Part shown: piece by piece, positions 24,203-37,795 of the stretch
Layout of the letters: the number at the start of each line of letters is the position of its first letter
How positions within the stretch are numbered: position 1 is the stretch's first letter
NCBI RefSeq assembly: GCF_040436345.1
Contig: NC_133224.1
Span: 12,260,519 to 12,324,518, forward strand
Length of the DNA stretch: 64,000 nt
Direction: 5' to 3'
DNA from: Pagrus major
Taxonomy: Eukaryota > Chordata > Actinopteri > Spariformes > Sparidae
Position numbers and translations under genes: made by a program
The notes under the pieces: generated by a model
Told to the model about the DNA's origin: nothing
Databases searched by the model: none
Seen by the model: the letters and a program-made list of their open reading frames with translations, nothing else

Positions 24203-25660
24203 GTGTCAAGTCACCTATCCGACCATGTGATTCAAAGTTGTTTTGTAGCAAGTGTAGAAGGTCTGGTAGGGGTCTATCTTTCTGGATTTTTTTTAATGGG
24301 CAAAAAAGCACAACCTGGACTAAATATCTAGAAGCTCATTACAAGAAAACATGCCTCTGTCAGAAAAAAACAAGAACTAGAGACCACAAGGGACTTTCTG
24401 ATGAACTTTCTCATGGGGGTTTTCCATTTGTTCTTCCCATGATACGACAATGTGTTCAGCAAATGTTGCTGCGGTTGAAAAACGTTTGTGAATGCATCTC
24501 GCCCTTTTCTGAGAACTGTCGTGACTTTACCACTTCCTGAGCCTACTGCTTTTTTTGTGTTAGTTTCAGTTTGAGCAGTGCAGTACCGTGTGTAAAGATG
24601 TGAGGTATAAGGTGTAAGGGAGACAGTTTCCTTTTTACATGGTGCAAATTTGACACTAATCCTGCTGCTGTATACTTCACAAGACAATCAAAGAAATGTC
24701 TGATCTTAGAAACTGAATATGACTAATTTTTGGAATTTGTCTTAGTATTTGTCAGTTCAGTAATATCACAGCAAAGGTAATAGTGTTAGTGAACGCAGGT
24801 GTGGTTTTAAAAAACCCATACCCATATTTTTTTATTATTTGAAATTTGTAACATGGCTGACAGGCATCTAACTTGCAATAGGCTACCTATTCTACTGTTA
24901 ATTTATCCTGTCCTTCCCATGCAGTTTTTGACCGGAAAATCAGCTCCTCAAAATTAGTTTGGGATTTTGGGATATTGGGATATTCTTGTTTTTACAGCCC
25001 CACAACTGAGCTGAAGCGGTTACACACACAAACAAAGCCATTTTTTCATAGCTCAGATACACTTGACTCTCCATGAGTAAAACCATTGAAGCAACAAATA
25101 TACTGTTGGGCAAAATATATGCACACATATCCCAATATACCTGACACATTTTGAGGAGTGTACTTATCATCTGTTGGACCTTCACGTAAGCACTGCCCAC
25201 AACTTGATTGACAGATGATATCATTTAAGTATATGACTGATAAAAAAACAAAACAATTGGCTGTACCATGTGCCACAGTAATGGGTCGAATAATCGCAAT
25301 TTTATTTGTGTTTGCAATAAATGTAAGCGAGCTTGTAAGGATTTGTTTTGGTAGGCTACCTAAAATTATTTTTCATTCATCCATGTGTTCACGCAGCAGC
25401 AAAATCAATTTGCACTGATTTTGATTTAATGTTACAAATAAAATAAATACAATTTATAAATATAGAGGTTATATATAGAGGTAAATAGAGTGTTTAGAAG
25501 TAGCAGCCACAGCAGTTATAACAGCTTTATTAATTCAGATATGAATATTAAGAATACTATAAGTATATTACAAAAAATCATTAATATTTTTATTATAATT
25601 ATTATAAATATATTATGAATCTGAAATAAAACATAAACATCACACAATGTTAAACACATT

Positions 25661-26780
25661 GTATATCTAAAAAGTGAAATGTCTTTAAAAAAGTGCATTT
25701 AGATTTCAGAATCTATTTAGAAACCCCATAATTACTTAAAATCACGGACATCATTGATTCCTTTTCCTTTCCATTTTTTTTTTTAGCTCAGTGCAGTAAC
25801 AATTAGCTGGTACAGTGTAGTTGAAAAAGAAAATGTGAAACATAAGAAATAAAGCTATATTGTCAAAATAAAAAATAATGTTTGATAGTTATTTTTTTAT
25901 TATTATTATTTCAAAATTCATCCAAACAGAGCTGATGGTGTACATCAGTAACAGAAACTGTCATCAGAATCAAACAAAATAAAATAAAACATTCTCTGAT
26001 CACCATTTAAAAGCATTACATTTCCACAACCTTAGCTATAATGTGTTAAAATATGTATGTACACTTGTGTGGACTGCGTATATGTTTCTGTGTGTGTGTG
26101 TGTCTTGTTAAATGACTTTAAAATGAAGTCTGTAGCTGAAAGTATGTTGAATTAACAGAACTTCAAAGTGGAATAGGTTCCCATTCACTTACATTGTAAA
26201 AAAAAAAATATGGAAAAAGCTTAAAATTCTCAAAAGTATATTAAAAGAAGGGACATTTTGAAGAGGCAGAGCATCTTCACATTTGAAGGGTTCCTGTAGC
26301 TGCAGGGGTAATAAAGGGCTACAAGAAGCACAGACAGAGTTTATCCACCCTCCTTAAATTGAGGTTTGGGAAAAAAGTAATAGTAGTAGTACTATTACAA
26401 AAAACAATGCTAAAAAACATAAAAATACGAAAACCATTGCAGAACACCCTGAAGAGTGTGCTGGCAGTCCAGGTTGTTCTCTTGGGACCTGGTGGAAAAG
26501 TAAACCAGAAATTAATTTCACTGTAATCTAACTGTAATTGAAAATAACAGTAATTAGTAACATTTATCTCTGTCAATGTTTGTGCACCACTTGAATAAAT
26601 AAGAACTGCTGAAGTCTCATATCTGACAGTGTTGAATGTTGGAACTTTCTGACATATAGAGATATCCTACTGAGATCTATCTTGATGGCTAAATGTCACT
26701 TTCTTCTAACCTAATCTTATAAGTTCCTCACATTTAAATTGTAATCTGTTATCAGTCTATTACTCCTACTTTTGTGCTTT
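25661..26780. other. Non-coding stretch between duplication and acidic relic
   Basis: AT-rich sequence with no splice-bounded exon or recognisable repeat family. The 85-codon ORF at 26319-26576 has no conserved copy elsewhere in the window and no domain. Confidence 0.5.
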
Positions 26781-26782
26781 AC

Positions 26783-26829
26783 CTCGTCTTCATTCTGGTT
26801 GGTCTCAACAGGCTTCTGACAATCAGCAT
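26783..26829 (-). pseudogene. Acidic-exon 5' fragment
   Basis: A 47-nt segment matches the start of the acidic exon (CQKPVET) with an AAAG acceptor and a GAG/GTAAAG donor. The phases (1 in, 0 out) do not match the other acidic exons, so it is probably a relic. Confidence 0.4.
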
Positions 26830-27184
26830 CTTTAAAGTGGAAAGAAAATAACAGCATTCAGTAATGATCTGTATTTGTATAGATTTCAGTGAGACAAAAT
26901 GTTTTATTTTTTGTGATTTACACCCCAAAAGCCTAAATGTCATCACATAATCCCCAGTAAAGTCCCTTTGGGAAAAGATACTTGATCCCACTTCAAAGTT
27001 TCAAATCACTAGTGCAGGCAGATCCCTCGTGTTTGTGTGTGCTCGGTCACTCACAGCTGGATGTAAATACCGGTGTGTATGTATCACGAGTTCTGTTGAT
27101 CTTGTCTGGCGCGGCTTCCGTAGTGCAAACGACTGTGAGGGAGACTTGCGTGCACACGGGAGCGTGCCTCCAGGCAAATATAGT

Positions 27185-27340
27185 ATAGTTTCAAGTTTCA
27201 AGTTTTTATTGTCAATTTCTCCACATGTACCAGGCATACAGAGGAATCGAAAAGACGTTTCTCACTATCCCACAGTGAGAGAAATAGTGCACAAGCACAA
27301 CAGATGAAGACAGACATTTCCTAACACTAAAGTATCAATA
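27185..27340. repeat. Dispersed repeat-like sequence (unclassified)
   Basis: It begins with GTTTCAAGTTTCAAGTTTTTATTG and includes CCCACAGTGAGAGAAATAGTGC. I recall similar sequence as a common interspersed repeat in fish genomes, but no other copy is in this window. This is a weak call. Confidence 0.3.
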
Positions 27341-28139
27341 AGGTGCACGACAGATAAAGACATTTACTAACATTAAATAGACAATAAAATATATTTAAAA
27401 AAACTACTATGTTTCTGTATGTCCAGTATGTCCAGTTTCTGTATGATATGTAGTGCAAAAGAAGACAGTCAGTAATAGCAGCAAACTGTTTAGGCTAGAA
27501 AAATGTACTAAATGACGTTGTTTCAAGTAAACTCTCCATGTCGCCACTTCAGGACACTTGGATTGCAGCGGACGAGCAGTATGGAGGAATATTACAAAGT
27601 TTTTGTGTAGTTTTATGGACCTTTTCGTCTCGGACGCCATTTACGCTCGTTATATGGATTATTGCTGCCGGAGGGTACCCCCGCAGGTCTCCAGCTGCAC
27701 TTTGAGGAATAAGAAATTACACCGGACTTCTCATCAGCATGAGGGTGAGTCGATAATGACTGAATTTCGTTCTAGAGTGAACTATTCCTTTAAGGATTCA
27801 ACCTCTTTTGGCATTAAAAGCTATAGTGCTTATTTGTTTTTATTTCATGGAAGTTCGTTTTTTGTTTCCTGTGTCTTCCAACTTGTCTTTCAGGCTGCTG
27901 CCTCCATTCATGGACAGATTTCATCTACACTACATATTATTTCATCCCGTGTTCCACAGACATTTTTTACCTTCATATAATGACTCGTCTCTCTGACTGG
28001 TGATCTTTTGCTTTTCACATTTTTTTTATCATGTCTAAATCATCACTTCTCCGTTTATGAAACATTCAATAAGCTCAGTCTTATATCATCTCAGTGTTGA
28101 ACTTCTTTCACTATGTGGATCCCCCTCGACCCCGAGGCT

Positions 28140-28725
28140 GAATTTATTTTTCCAGACGTTCACAGGAGTCTTTCGACTGTTCTCCAACATTAACAGAAGC
28201 ATCTTCTACTCTTCACCTTCACTGCTTTTCACTTCACTCACTGTTGACTGATTATTAATTGATGTGTCAGTCTCTACATTTTCTGCATCACCCTCCTCTC
28301 CTCTAGCCTGACGTCTCTCTTCCTTTCTATCTTTTCTCATCTGTCCCTCATCCTCTGCACTGTGTCCCATCTGTGTGGTTTCTTCATCATCAGTATTTCT
28401 TTTGCTATTTCTTTTTTTCAGTTCTTCAAGACCAATACCTTCACCCTGTTCTTCTTCCACCTCGTCTGTCAGATCCTCTGAAGTGGTCTCAACAGGCTTC
28501 TGATACTCTGTGGCATTGAAACCAGTTAATATTACCTCCTTGTCCCTCACTCTCGGTGTTTTTGACTTAGTTTCCTTCAACCCTTCAGACTTGTCGTTCG
28601 AGTTTTCTTCTGTGTTATCCTCCTCTCCTTCAGTCTGATAGTTTAATAACTCATTGTCATTTCTAATCTTTCCCTATTCCTCTTCATTCTGCCTCGTCCT
28701 ACAGGACATCTTCAACTATGTAGCT
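28140..28725 (-). pseudogene. Acidic exons downstream of USP unit B (chimeric, after a stop)
   Basis: 28206-28520 matches the acidic exon (YQKPVETTSEDLTDEV, MGHSAEDEGQMRKDRKEE), but its 3' part is spliced at DNA level to another acidic-exon segment near 28200. 28590-28723 is the exon 10 homologue. In that exon the third in-frame codon is TAG (28716-28718), so everything downstream is untranslated in unit B. Confidence 0.6.
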
Positions 28726-31703
28726 TTAAATATATAATATGACACCTAAATTATTAATCCTTTATGTATTTTTGTAGTCCTACCTCTGTACGTGAGGAGA
28801 TAGACAGTCCTGGAGCTGATGAACAATAATTTTGAAGTCATTATTTGCACAGAAAAACAAAATGGTGACAACATGTGGTTAACACAATCCGTGTACCCAA
28901 CGTTCTTTCGTTTTTCGTTTCAAAACCAAATTAAAAAAACGGAAAAACAAGTTTGTTTTTCTGTTTTTCTCTTTTAAACCCAGAACGAAAAAACAGGAAA
29001 AACAGAATAACACAAAACCACATTTTGTGCCTGTTATTCTGTTTTAAAACAAAAACAGAATAACGAGAAAATTAAGTTTTTGATTTTTATTGTTTTGTTA
29101 TTTTGATATTCTGAAAATTCGGGGAATGCTGGGAGATTTTTGCGGAGTCGGGGGGGGCGCGTACACACCACACACCCGTTATTACCGGACTGGACAGCAG
29201 CCGAGAGATTTATTAGGTTAGGCTACCCTATTATATCCAAATCATGATCTAGTCTGTCCTGAGCCTACAAAATAAAGTTTGAGAAATGTCTGCATGGTGT
29301 AGGCTACACCTGCTTACAGTGCAGCTGACAGATGTGCAGCCATATATATTTTCCTCATCGCTACCTGAGCCACCATCTGAATCGCATTGCGCCCGATTCA
29401 CATACCTGTAGGCCTATACAGGTAAAAATAAATGTGATAGTATGAAAACATTAGCCTACATATTGTTGTAAAATTTTTTCTCTGACAATAGATTAATAAT
29501 TATAGTAATAGGTTACAATAACAAATGCTTTTATTATGAAATAGAAATGTGTTGTGTTGTCTTCCGTTAGTGTAGCAGACATTAAATTGTTACAAATAAT
29601 CTTCTGGTTGCTAGGTAACGAATAGGACCTTTCCTCCTTGTCTTTTTTATTTCGCCTCTGTTGTTTTCCTCCTTGTAACTGTTCAGTATAACATGTTTTA
29701 ATCAGTAAATATGATCGCATTCAGCCCATAGGCTGAGCCAGCGACTCCCAGAAAAAGACAAAGCTTGCCATTGCAGAGACGCTCGTTCCGGCTCACTTCG
29801 TGCGCCTCTGACTCTGCAAAAATCTCCCAGCATTCCCCGAATTTTCAGAATATCAAAATAACAAAACAATAAAAATCAAAAACTTAATTTTCATGTTATT
29901 CTGTTTTTGATTTAAAGCAGAATAACAGGCACAAAATGTGGTTTTGTGTTATTCTGTTTTTTCGTTCTGGGTTTAAAAGAGAAAAACAGAAAAACAACCT
30001 TGTTTTTCCGTTTTTTTAATTTGGTTTGGAAACGAAAAAACGAAAGAACGTTGGGTACACGGATTTTAACACTTACAGATAAATAAAGTTATTATTGGTA
30101 AAAATAAAAAAAATATGTTTTCAAACATACCTGAATGTCCTGTCCTCTGCAAACAGCTGGTTTATCATCTGCACGGTTCAACAAAAGCAAACCAATGTCA
30201 GCAAATTTCTTTTTAGTGTTTGATCTTTCTGTTGGTGTGTTTTAAATCTTCCTCACCTTGCTGACATGAGAGTCATTACACTCATACCAGGTGTTGTCCT
30301 CAGACAGGACGGTGGCTGTGTAATGTCCTCCTCCTATACTGCCCATGTGATCCACCATCCCATACAGTTTGTACGTCTTGTTCTACAATGAAGAACACAG
30401 TCAGGTACAAGAAAGTATTTTAAAATCAATCAACAGGAACAACATTCAAATATAAATTAGATATAAATAAAAAAGACTTTTCCTTGCCTTCAGCTGTAAT
30501 TCACATGGCACTTCCACACAGCAGTCTGATTTGAAATGTGACCTGGTGTTGTAGTCAAAGTCAAATCTCTTGAGGAGAACAATCAAGATCTGAGGAGCTT
30601 TCACCATCTCACATCCCTAAATAACACAAGAAACATCATCAAACACTATATCCTTTAACACAGAACATTTTAATTTGATTCTAGTATTAAAATTGACCTG
30701 GATATTGTTTGTGTTTTCATTTTCAGGTCAAAACTCACACTTGTTGCTCCTGTTTTCTGTTTACAGTCGTTGCAGTACACCATGTTGTCACCAGAGTATG
30801 TTTTTGTTTGGAAAGTTCCTTCAAAGCTGCTTTGCTGTGGGAACACAAATGTTGTAATAAATGGCATATGAGCTCAGCATGCTCACATCACATATAAACA
30901 CTAAACTACAACTGTGAACTCTGTCTGCTCACCACACTGTAGGTTGTATCAGGTGTATCTTTCAGTGATAGTGGAAGAATCCAGAATGGATTTGTCTCAT
31001 TATTGATGATGTGGCCTTCAGAGCACTTTGTTGTGTCCATCAGCTGTCCTTGGAAAACCTTGAGAAAAAAACGTAATTTACAACACAGGTTTCTGATTTG
31101 TTCTCCTGTAAATAACATTGTAGATTTAATAAGTGCTCACCTCAGAGGCCTGTGGACTGATATGATGTAAAATCTTCTGAAGGCATTCAGCTGCATCACG
31201 TTGTTCATAAACTGCAGAAGGATACATTAAACTGAATCTGATATATTCATTTCTTCTAAGCATCTTATGACTGTCCAACTTACCATTATGAATCTCCAAA
31301 CTCTTTGTGATGTTTTCTGTTCCACATGTTTTTGTCTCCAGGTCCGTAAAGATTTTTATCAGCTCTTGATTTGTTTGTGGATCCAACCTTTAGGAAGACA
31401 GTAGCTTCTCAGTGAATAGTGACTGTTTACTGCTTTGATGTGCTCAGCAACAGAGTTTTGCACATTTGAAACACCCTTAAACATTCAAATGAATCATCTT
31501 ATTATACAGTGTTTCTTGTTAACATTTTAAATAAAGTTTTCTCAACATTTAAATTGATCTCCTTGTACTTGTACAGATAAAAACAGCTGTTTCAAACCTG
31601 TCGTGGATCTCAGTCGTCATGAAGAGAACTTGCAGGACACTGTTGAGGTAACATGTGGCTCCCTGATTGTACAGGCCATGATGAGGTTTCTGTGGCAGAG
31701 TCA
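28716..31703 (-). CDS. USP-family deubiquitinase, unit B (complete catalytic domain)
   Basis: Exons: 31598-31703, 31284-31387, 31141-31211, 30933-31058, 30739-30834, 30488-30616, 30257-30382, 30131-30168, 28784-28815, then two codons of exon 10 to a TAG at 28716. Frames are consistent at every junction, giving about 278 residues from the Cys-box exon onward. The triad is intact: GATCYLN, GGHYTATV and ECNDSHV. It is a near twin of unit A, offset by 17245 bp. The transposon copy B (28886-30065) sits in the intron between exons 8 and 9, which it enlarges. The intron after exon 6 has a GC donor; intron 7 is about 33 bp shorter than in A. Unlike A it has no acidic exon array upstream; the promoter-like segment near 33.4 kb follows directly. 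The N-terminal start is not established. Confidence 0.85.
28886..30065. mobile_element. Long-TIR DNA transposon, copy B (complete ends, internally deleted)
   Basis: It starts AATCCGTGTACCCAACG and ends with its complement, CGTTGGGTACACGGATT. Inverted repeats are about 250-275 bp long. It is flanked by TTAACAC on both sides (28879-28885 and 30066-30072). Paralogous empty sites in the array (for example near 38190, 41090 and 46650) read GTTTAACACTTACAG with one TTAACAC, which supports a 7-bp target duplication. Internal length is about 0.6 kb with no transposase. It lies in the intron after exon 8 of USP unit B. Confidence 0.85.
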
Positions 31704-33368
31704 CTTAAAAGACAGAAAAACACAGTGCCATTACACCATTAATACTTTAGTGGTGTTTGTAAACTTCATTTGGTTCATCAGAGCATTTGTTCATAATGTA
31801 TCTCATTATGGTATATAAAATAAATCACACACAGAGTAAGGGAAAGAGGTCATTTTTGTATATTCCCATAGTGATTCTCTTAATATATTTGCTATTTGGA
31901 CACAAGAGGGCTCTGTTGCCCACAGAATTGTTTATTCTGGCCAGTAATTGGTTTTAGTGTTTTTCCAGCGACTGTAACATAGATAACACTGCTTTCTTTC
32001 ATGTGTAAACCGTATATCATATATTAATGTATATGAAACTATATGTTGTTGAAGACTAATACTGTAATTAATGTCTGTTTGTATGTTTTCTTTAGAACCA
32101 CACATACCTACAAACCCAGTCATCCACACCAATGCCTTACACTCATCAATGACCTGTGATCATTAAAGTTAATTGGGATTGAACTCTCTGTGCCCTACTC
32201 TCTTATCGGAGTCCCTGGCCTTAAAGGAGCTATCAAGTCAGCATCCCAGAGGTTCTATCTCTATCACATGACTACATAATCATTTACTTGTTCACCAAAC
32301 CTTGAATAAACTTAGTCTCATATCATATTGTACATCACATCCCCTCTATCTCGAGGGCTGATCTTTGTATCCTTTCAGTCTATTCACATCTTTTCCTCAC
32401 CATCATCACTCTGTCCCATCGGTCTTCTCTGAAAATTGCTGTCTTTATTGTTCAGCTGGTTCGGCGTCTGATAAACAAAAAATAATTTACTGCCTTGGAT
32501 TTGGAAAAATGCAAAACTTGGTTTAATGAAATGTAGGCGACTATTAAAATTAATAAATGATAAATGATTCAACCTCCTTCTTTATTACCTGTTTTCTTTC
32601 CCTTCTTTTTTGTCTTTGTCTTCCCATCATGACATCTGCTACCGGATTTATGCATTTCCTTCCATCCAACTTCCAACTTGTGGATGTTATAATGTGTGAT
32701 GCTGAAATGGATAGGACCTTCTTTTTGAAATTCATTTCCCCATGCCTTTCATCACCTGTTCTTCTGACTGATGTGGCTGAATGATTTTATCCTCAATACA
32801 CATCTTATGTCGTCTCATTTATCTGTTTACCATACAAATAAACACATAAAAAACATATAGGCCTACAAAAACAAGGTCAGTCTTATGTCCAAACTCAAAA
32901 CTTTCTGTAAAACACACATCTCATGTGTTCCTGAAATAATTTTTGGCCTTCATAAGGCGTTATATATATATATGTATATATATATGTATATATATATACT
33001 GCAATGTTTTTATTTAAACAACAACAACAACAACAACAACAACAGTAAACTCGCCAACTCAACTGACCATAAATGCAGCAACATATTGTATTAAAATACA
33101 TTTTGTTGTCTATCTCGTGATAATGATCCATCATCTAGTATGAAATGCAACATGGTGTATAAACCTAAGTATTATGAGTTAACATATTTTCTTCATAATT
33201 GCGAGACATAAACGGTAATTACAAATGCAGCGCTCTTCTCTATTGAAGATAAACACAAAATAAATGCTGTGCCAAGATTTGTACACGAAGCAAACAGCAG
33301 TGAAAAGTGAACATTTAAAAGAGCCTGTTATGCAGTTTTAGCCAAAGATACAGACAGATACGGCTTAC

Positions 33369-33735
<367 letters not shown>

Positions 33736-34179
33736 TTTTCTTATTGAATTCTTCTTATATCTCTAGTCAGTGAGGCTATCATCGTGCACCGAGAAGCTAA
33801 ATGTCTTCATTAAGGTATATTGCTGGTAACAACTTGAGATGTTAAACTGAAAGTTGCAGGGGCTTCCTCTCTCTTTTCTAGTGAAATCATGTGACTTTCT
33901 GAAAGTTCACACAGAGCACGCTGCAGCACATTATTTTGAAAAAATGGTCTGCAGTAATTGTATTAATGTAGACTATTTATGTATTTATTTCTTTACCTTT
34001 TTATCTAACAGTGACAATACAGATAGCCTAATTTGACATTTAATGCAACATATGTAGGCCAATGCCTATGTCTTAAAATTGTACATAGCCTAGTAAAATG
34101 ACATGGAGCACTGTGGACAGGGCCTGTTTAGGCTATAAATAAATGCAGTTTTTTTCCTAATTTCACATTATTATTATTA

Positions 34180-34228
<49 letters not shown>

Positions 34229-35689
34229 GTGTCAAGTCACCTATCCGACCATGTGATTCAAAGTTGTTTTGTAGCAAGTGTAGAAGGTCTGGTAGGGGTC
34301 TATCTTTCTGGATTTTTTTTAAATGGGCAAAAAAGCACAATCTGGACTAAATATCTAGAAGCTCATTACAAGAAAACATTCCTCTGTCAGAAAAAAACAA
34401 GAACTAAAGACCACAAGGGGCTTTCTGATGAACTTTCTCATGGGGGTTTTCCATTTGTTCTTCCCATGATACGACAATGTGTTCAGGAAATGTTGCTGCG
34501 GTTGAAAAACGTTTGTGAATGCATCTCGCCCTTTTCTGAGAACTGTCGTGACTTTACCACTTCCTGAGCCTACTGCTTTTTTTGTGTTAGTTTCAGTTTG
34601 AGCAGTGCAGTACCGTGTGTAAAGATGTGATAAGGTGTAAGGGAGACAGTTTCCTTTTTACATGGTGCAAATTTGACACTAATCCTGCTGCTGTATACTT
34701 CACAAGACAATCAAATAAATGTCTGATCTTAGAAACTGAATATGACTAATTTTTGTAATTTGTCTTAGTATTTGTCAGTTCAGTAATATCACAGCAAAGG
34801 TGATAGTGTTAGTGAACGCAGGTGTGGTTTTAAAAAACCCATACCCATATTTTTTTATTATTTGAAATTTGTAACATGGCTGACAGGCATCTAACTTGCA
34901 ATAGGCTACCTATTCTACTGTTAATTTATCCTGTCCTTCCCATGCAGTTTTTGACCGGAAAATTAGCTCCTCAAAATTAGTTTGGGATTTTGGGATATTG
35001 GGATATTCTTGTTTTTACAGCCCCACAACTGAGCTGAAGCGGTTACACACACAAACAAAGCCATTTTTTCATAGCTCAGATACACTTGACTCTCCATGAG
35101 TAAAACCATTGAAGCAACAAATATACTGTTGGGCAAAATATATGCACACATATCCCAATATACCTGACACATTTTGAGGAGTGTACTTATCATCTGTTGG
35201 ACCTTCACGTAAGCACTGCCCACAACTTGATTGACAGATGATATCATTTAAGTATATGACTGATAAAAAAACAAAACAATTGGCTGTACCATGTGCCACA
35301 GTAATGGGTCGAATAATCGCAATTTTATTTGTGTTTGCAATAAATGTAAGCGAGCTTGTAAGGATTTGTTTTGGTAGGCTACCTAAAATTATTTTCCATC
35401 CATCCATGTGTTCACGCAGCAGCAAAATCAATTTGCACTGATTTTGATTTAATGTTACAAATAAAATAAATACAATTTAACTCCAGGGTCTTGTTTGCGA
35501 AGACAATCCGCAAGTCGCCATATTAAAGCAGAGGTAGATAGAGTGTTTAGAAGTAGCAGCCACAGCAGTTACAGCTTTTTTAATTCAGATATGAATATTA
35601 AGAATACTATAAGTATATTACAAAAAATCATTAATATTTTTATTATAATTATTATAAATATATTATGAATCTGAAATAAAACATAAACA

Positions 35690-36910
35690 TCACACAACAC
35701 CAAAGAAGACATAACAATCAAAGAAGAATATCTGATCACAGAAAAAAAACTTGACAAAACATTTGCAGTCATGTGATTTTCAAATGTATAAAAGTTTACC
35801 TCACTGGTTGTTAATCAAATCACAACAATGAGGAAAAGGCCTATTGCCTTCATTTTCAACATAGTTCTGTGTGCATTTGTGAATCAACCCAAAGTCTATT
35901 CATTCCTATACTTCATATACTCATTCTGTTTGTTTGGATCAAGAACGTGCCTTGAGTAGGCTTTTGTTGAAAAAATTGTACTCTTGGAAAATTATTCATC
36001 TGCTGTCACCCACCTACAATGATGTACTGAGTTCCCTCCCCAGACAGCTTAACAACCATTCACACCTGGGCTCACCTAGCCTTAGCAACCCACGTGAAGG
36101 CCGGTTGGACCAACGACCCACAAGTGGCCCTAACGACTTAACATATATAAGCCAACATTGTGAAAGAAGGGGCTGTAAAACGATGGATACATCAACCCCC
36201 GAGAAATAACATTGTTTCACTGTCAGAATTTGAGCCATTTGGTCCAATAAGATTTGCAAAGTCTAGAAGAGCTGCATGATTAAATTAATTTATCCTCATT
36301 CAAGTTAGACGGGCACTAAACAGGAAATTAGCCAGCTTGGTTGGCAGGTCTTTAGTGTGCATGCTCTATGGGTTGCAAAATGTGAAAATCTATACAGAGC
36401 CGGCAAGTTTGTTTTTTTTCTCTCTTTTTATTCAAGAACTTCAAATACATACAAACAAGCCATACAGGTTCAAAATTCCAGTCCACCCTCAGCGCAACCA
36501 AACATCATCAAACAAAACACAACAAAGCAGTTTAGAGGTCTATTCAACTGAATTCAGCACAGAGCAGATTGAGCGAGACAGGAAGTCAGACAGAATAAAA
36601 CACTCTGTGTTGACGCCAGCACAAAAAAAGAGACAAATAGAAGCAATCCAAGCTTTTATCAACTTTAATTAGTCTACATAAAATATATAAGATACGGAGT
36701 TAGAGCGGTCGATGTTTTAAGTCAGTGCAACAGTTAATGGAAAAAATAATGAACATGGTCAAAACGCTCTGTCCTAACTTAGAACAACGGTCAGGAAAAT
36801 AGTAAGTAAGCTGAGCTGCTCTCAGGTAAAACTCTGATATTCAACGATTCTGCAGAACCTAAAGCGAACTGCTTTCTTGCAGGTACTGTGTCAATGATCG
36901 TGCATGTCTA
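35690..36910 (-). pseudogene. Scar of a third Ubl locus (flanks only, coding exons lost)
   Basis: 35690-35900 matches the 3' flank of Ubl copy 1 (about 51535-51725): ACTGGTTGTTAATCA, TATTGCCTTCATTTT, GTGAATCAACCCAAAGTCT. 36760-36900 matches the Ubl intron at about 52140-52300: CAGGAAAATAGTAAGTA, CGATTCTGCAGAACC, GAACTGCTTTCTTGCAG. Between them, where Ubl exon 2 should be, lies unrelated sequence (35905-36755), and no exon 1 follows. I infer a Ubl gene once stood between USP units B and C and was replaced. Confidence 0.6.
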
Positions 36911-36939
36911 TGAGAAGCCGTTGAGGCCAAAGATATATA

Positions 36940-37135
36940 CTTCACTTACACATACATACATACTTCACTTACACATACATACATACTCACTTTTACATAC
37001 ATACATACTTAACTCACACCTATATGCATTCTCACATGCATATACACTACTGAGAGTATGCATGTGTGTGCAAGTGCTCAGTACCAGTATATATGTATGT
37101 GCAAGTGAAGTATGTATGTGAGGGTGAAGTATGTA
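36940..37135. repeat. ACATACAT-type minisatellite with an inverted half
   Basis: The left half repeats ACTTACACATACATACAT; the right half repeats the complementary TATGTATGTG. The two halves can pair as a long imperfect hairpin. ORFs here are low complexity. Confidence 0.75.
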
Positions 37136-37139
37136 TTTT

Positions 37140-37795
37140 TTTTTAAACTGCTTCTCACACACCTCCTCCTCCATGCTTCACGGTGGGAACCACACATGTA
37201 GAAACCATCCGCTCACCTTTTCTGCATCTCACAAAGACATGGTGGGTGGAACCAAAAATCTCACATTTGGACTCATCAGACCAGAGTACAGATTTCCACT
37301 GGTCTAATGTCCATCCCTTGTGTTTCTTGGCCCAAGCACTTGTTGTTTTTCCTCAGTAGTGACTTCTTTGCAGCAATTCGACTCATTAAGGCCTGATTTA
37401 CGCAGTCTCATGTGTCTGCTACTTGAACTCTGTGAAGCATTTATGCGGGCTCTAATCTGAGGTGCTGTTAATTTGCCGTTTCTGAGGCTAGTAACTCTAA
37501 TGAACGTATCCTCTGCAGCAGAGGTAACTCTTGGTCTTCCTTTCCTGGGGCGGTCCTCATGAGACCCAGTTTCATCATAACGTTTGATGGATTTTTCGAC
37601 TGCACTTGAGGATACATTCAAAGTTCAATGTATCAAAGTTGAAATTTTCCGGATTGACTGACCTTCATGTCTTAAAGTAATGATGGACTGTCATTTTTCT
37701 TTACTTAGCTGAGTGGTTCTTGCCATAATTTGGATTAGAACATAGTTGAATAGGGCTATTCACAGTATCGAACTGTGTGCCAACCCTAGCTCTGC
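37140..37795 (-). mobile_element. Tc1-like transposase relic
   Basis: On the minus strand, a start near 37725 reads MARTTQLSKEK, then a stop, then RHEGQSIRKIS. The frame at 37304-37621 reads IKRYDETGSHEDRPRKGRPR and LTAPQIRARINASQSSS, the typical Tc1 N-terminal helix-turn-helix region. Nearer 37140 lies LWSDESKCEIFGSTHHVF from the DDE domain. The sequence between the two parts is deleted and the C-terminus is missing. No terminal inverted repeats were identified. It is inactive. Confidence 0.9.

Noticed and set aside
36337-36672. 111-codon ORF with QKKRQIEAIQAFINF
   Set aside because: No recognised domain, no copy elsewhere in the window, and it lies in sequence that replaced the Ubl exons. 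It is possibly part of an unclassified insertion.
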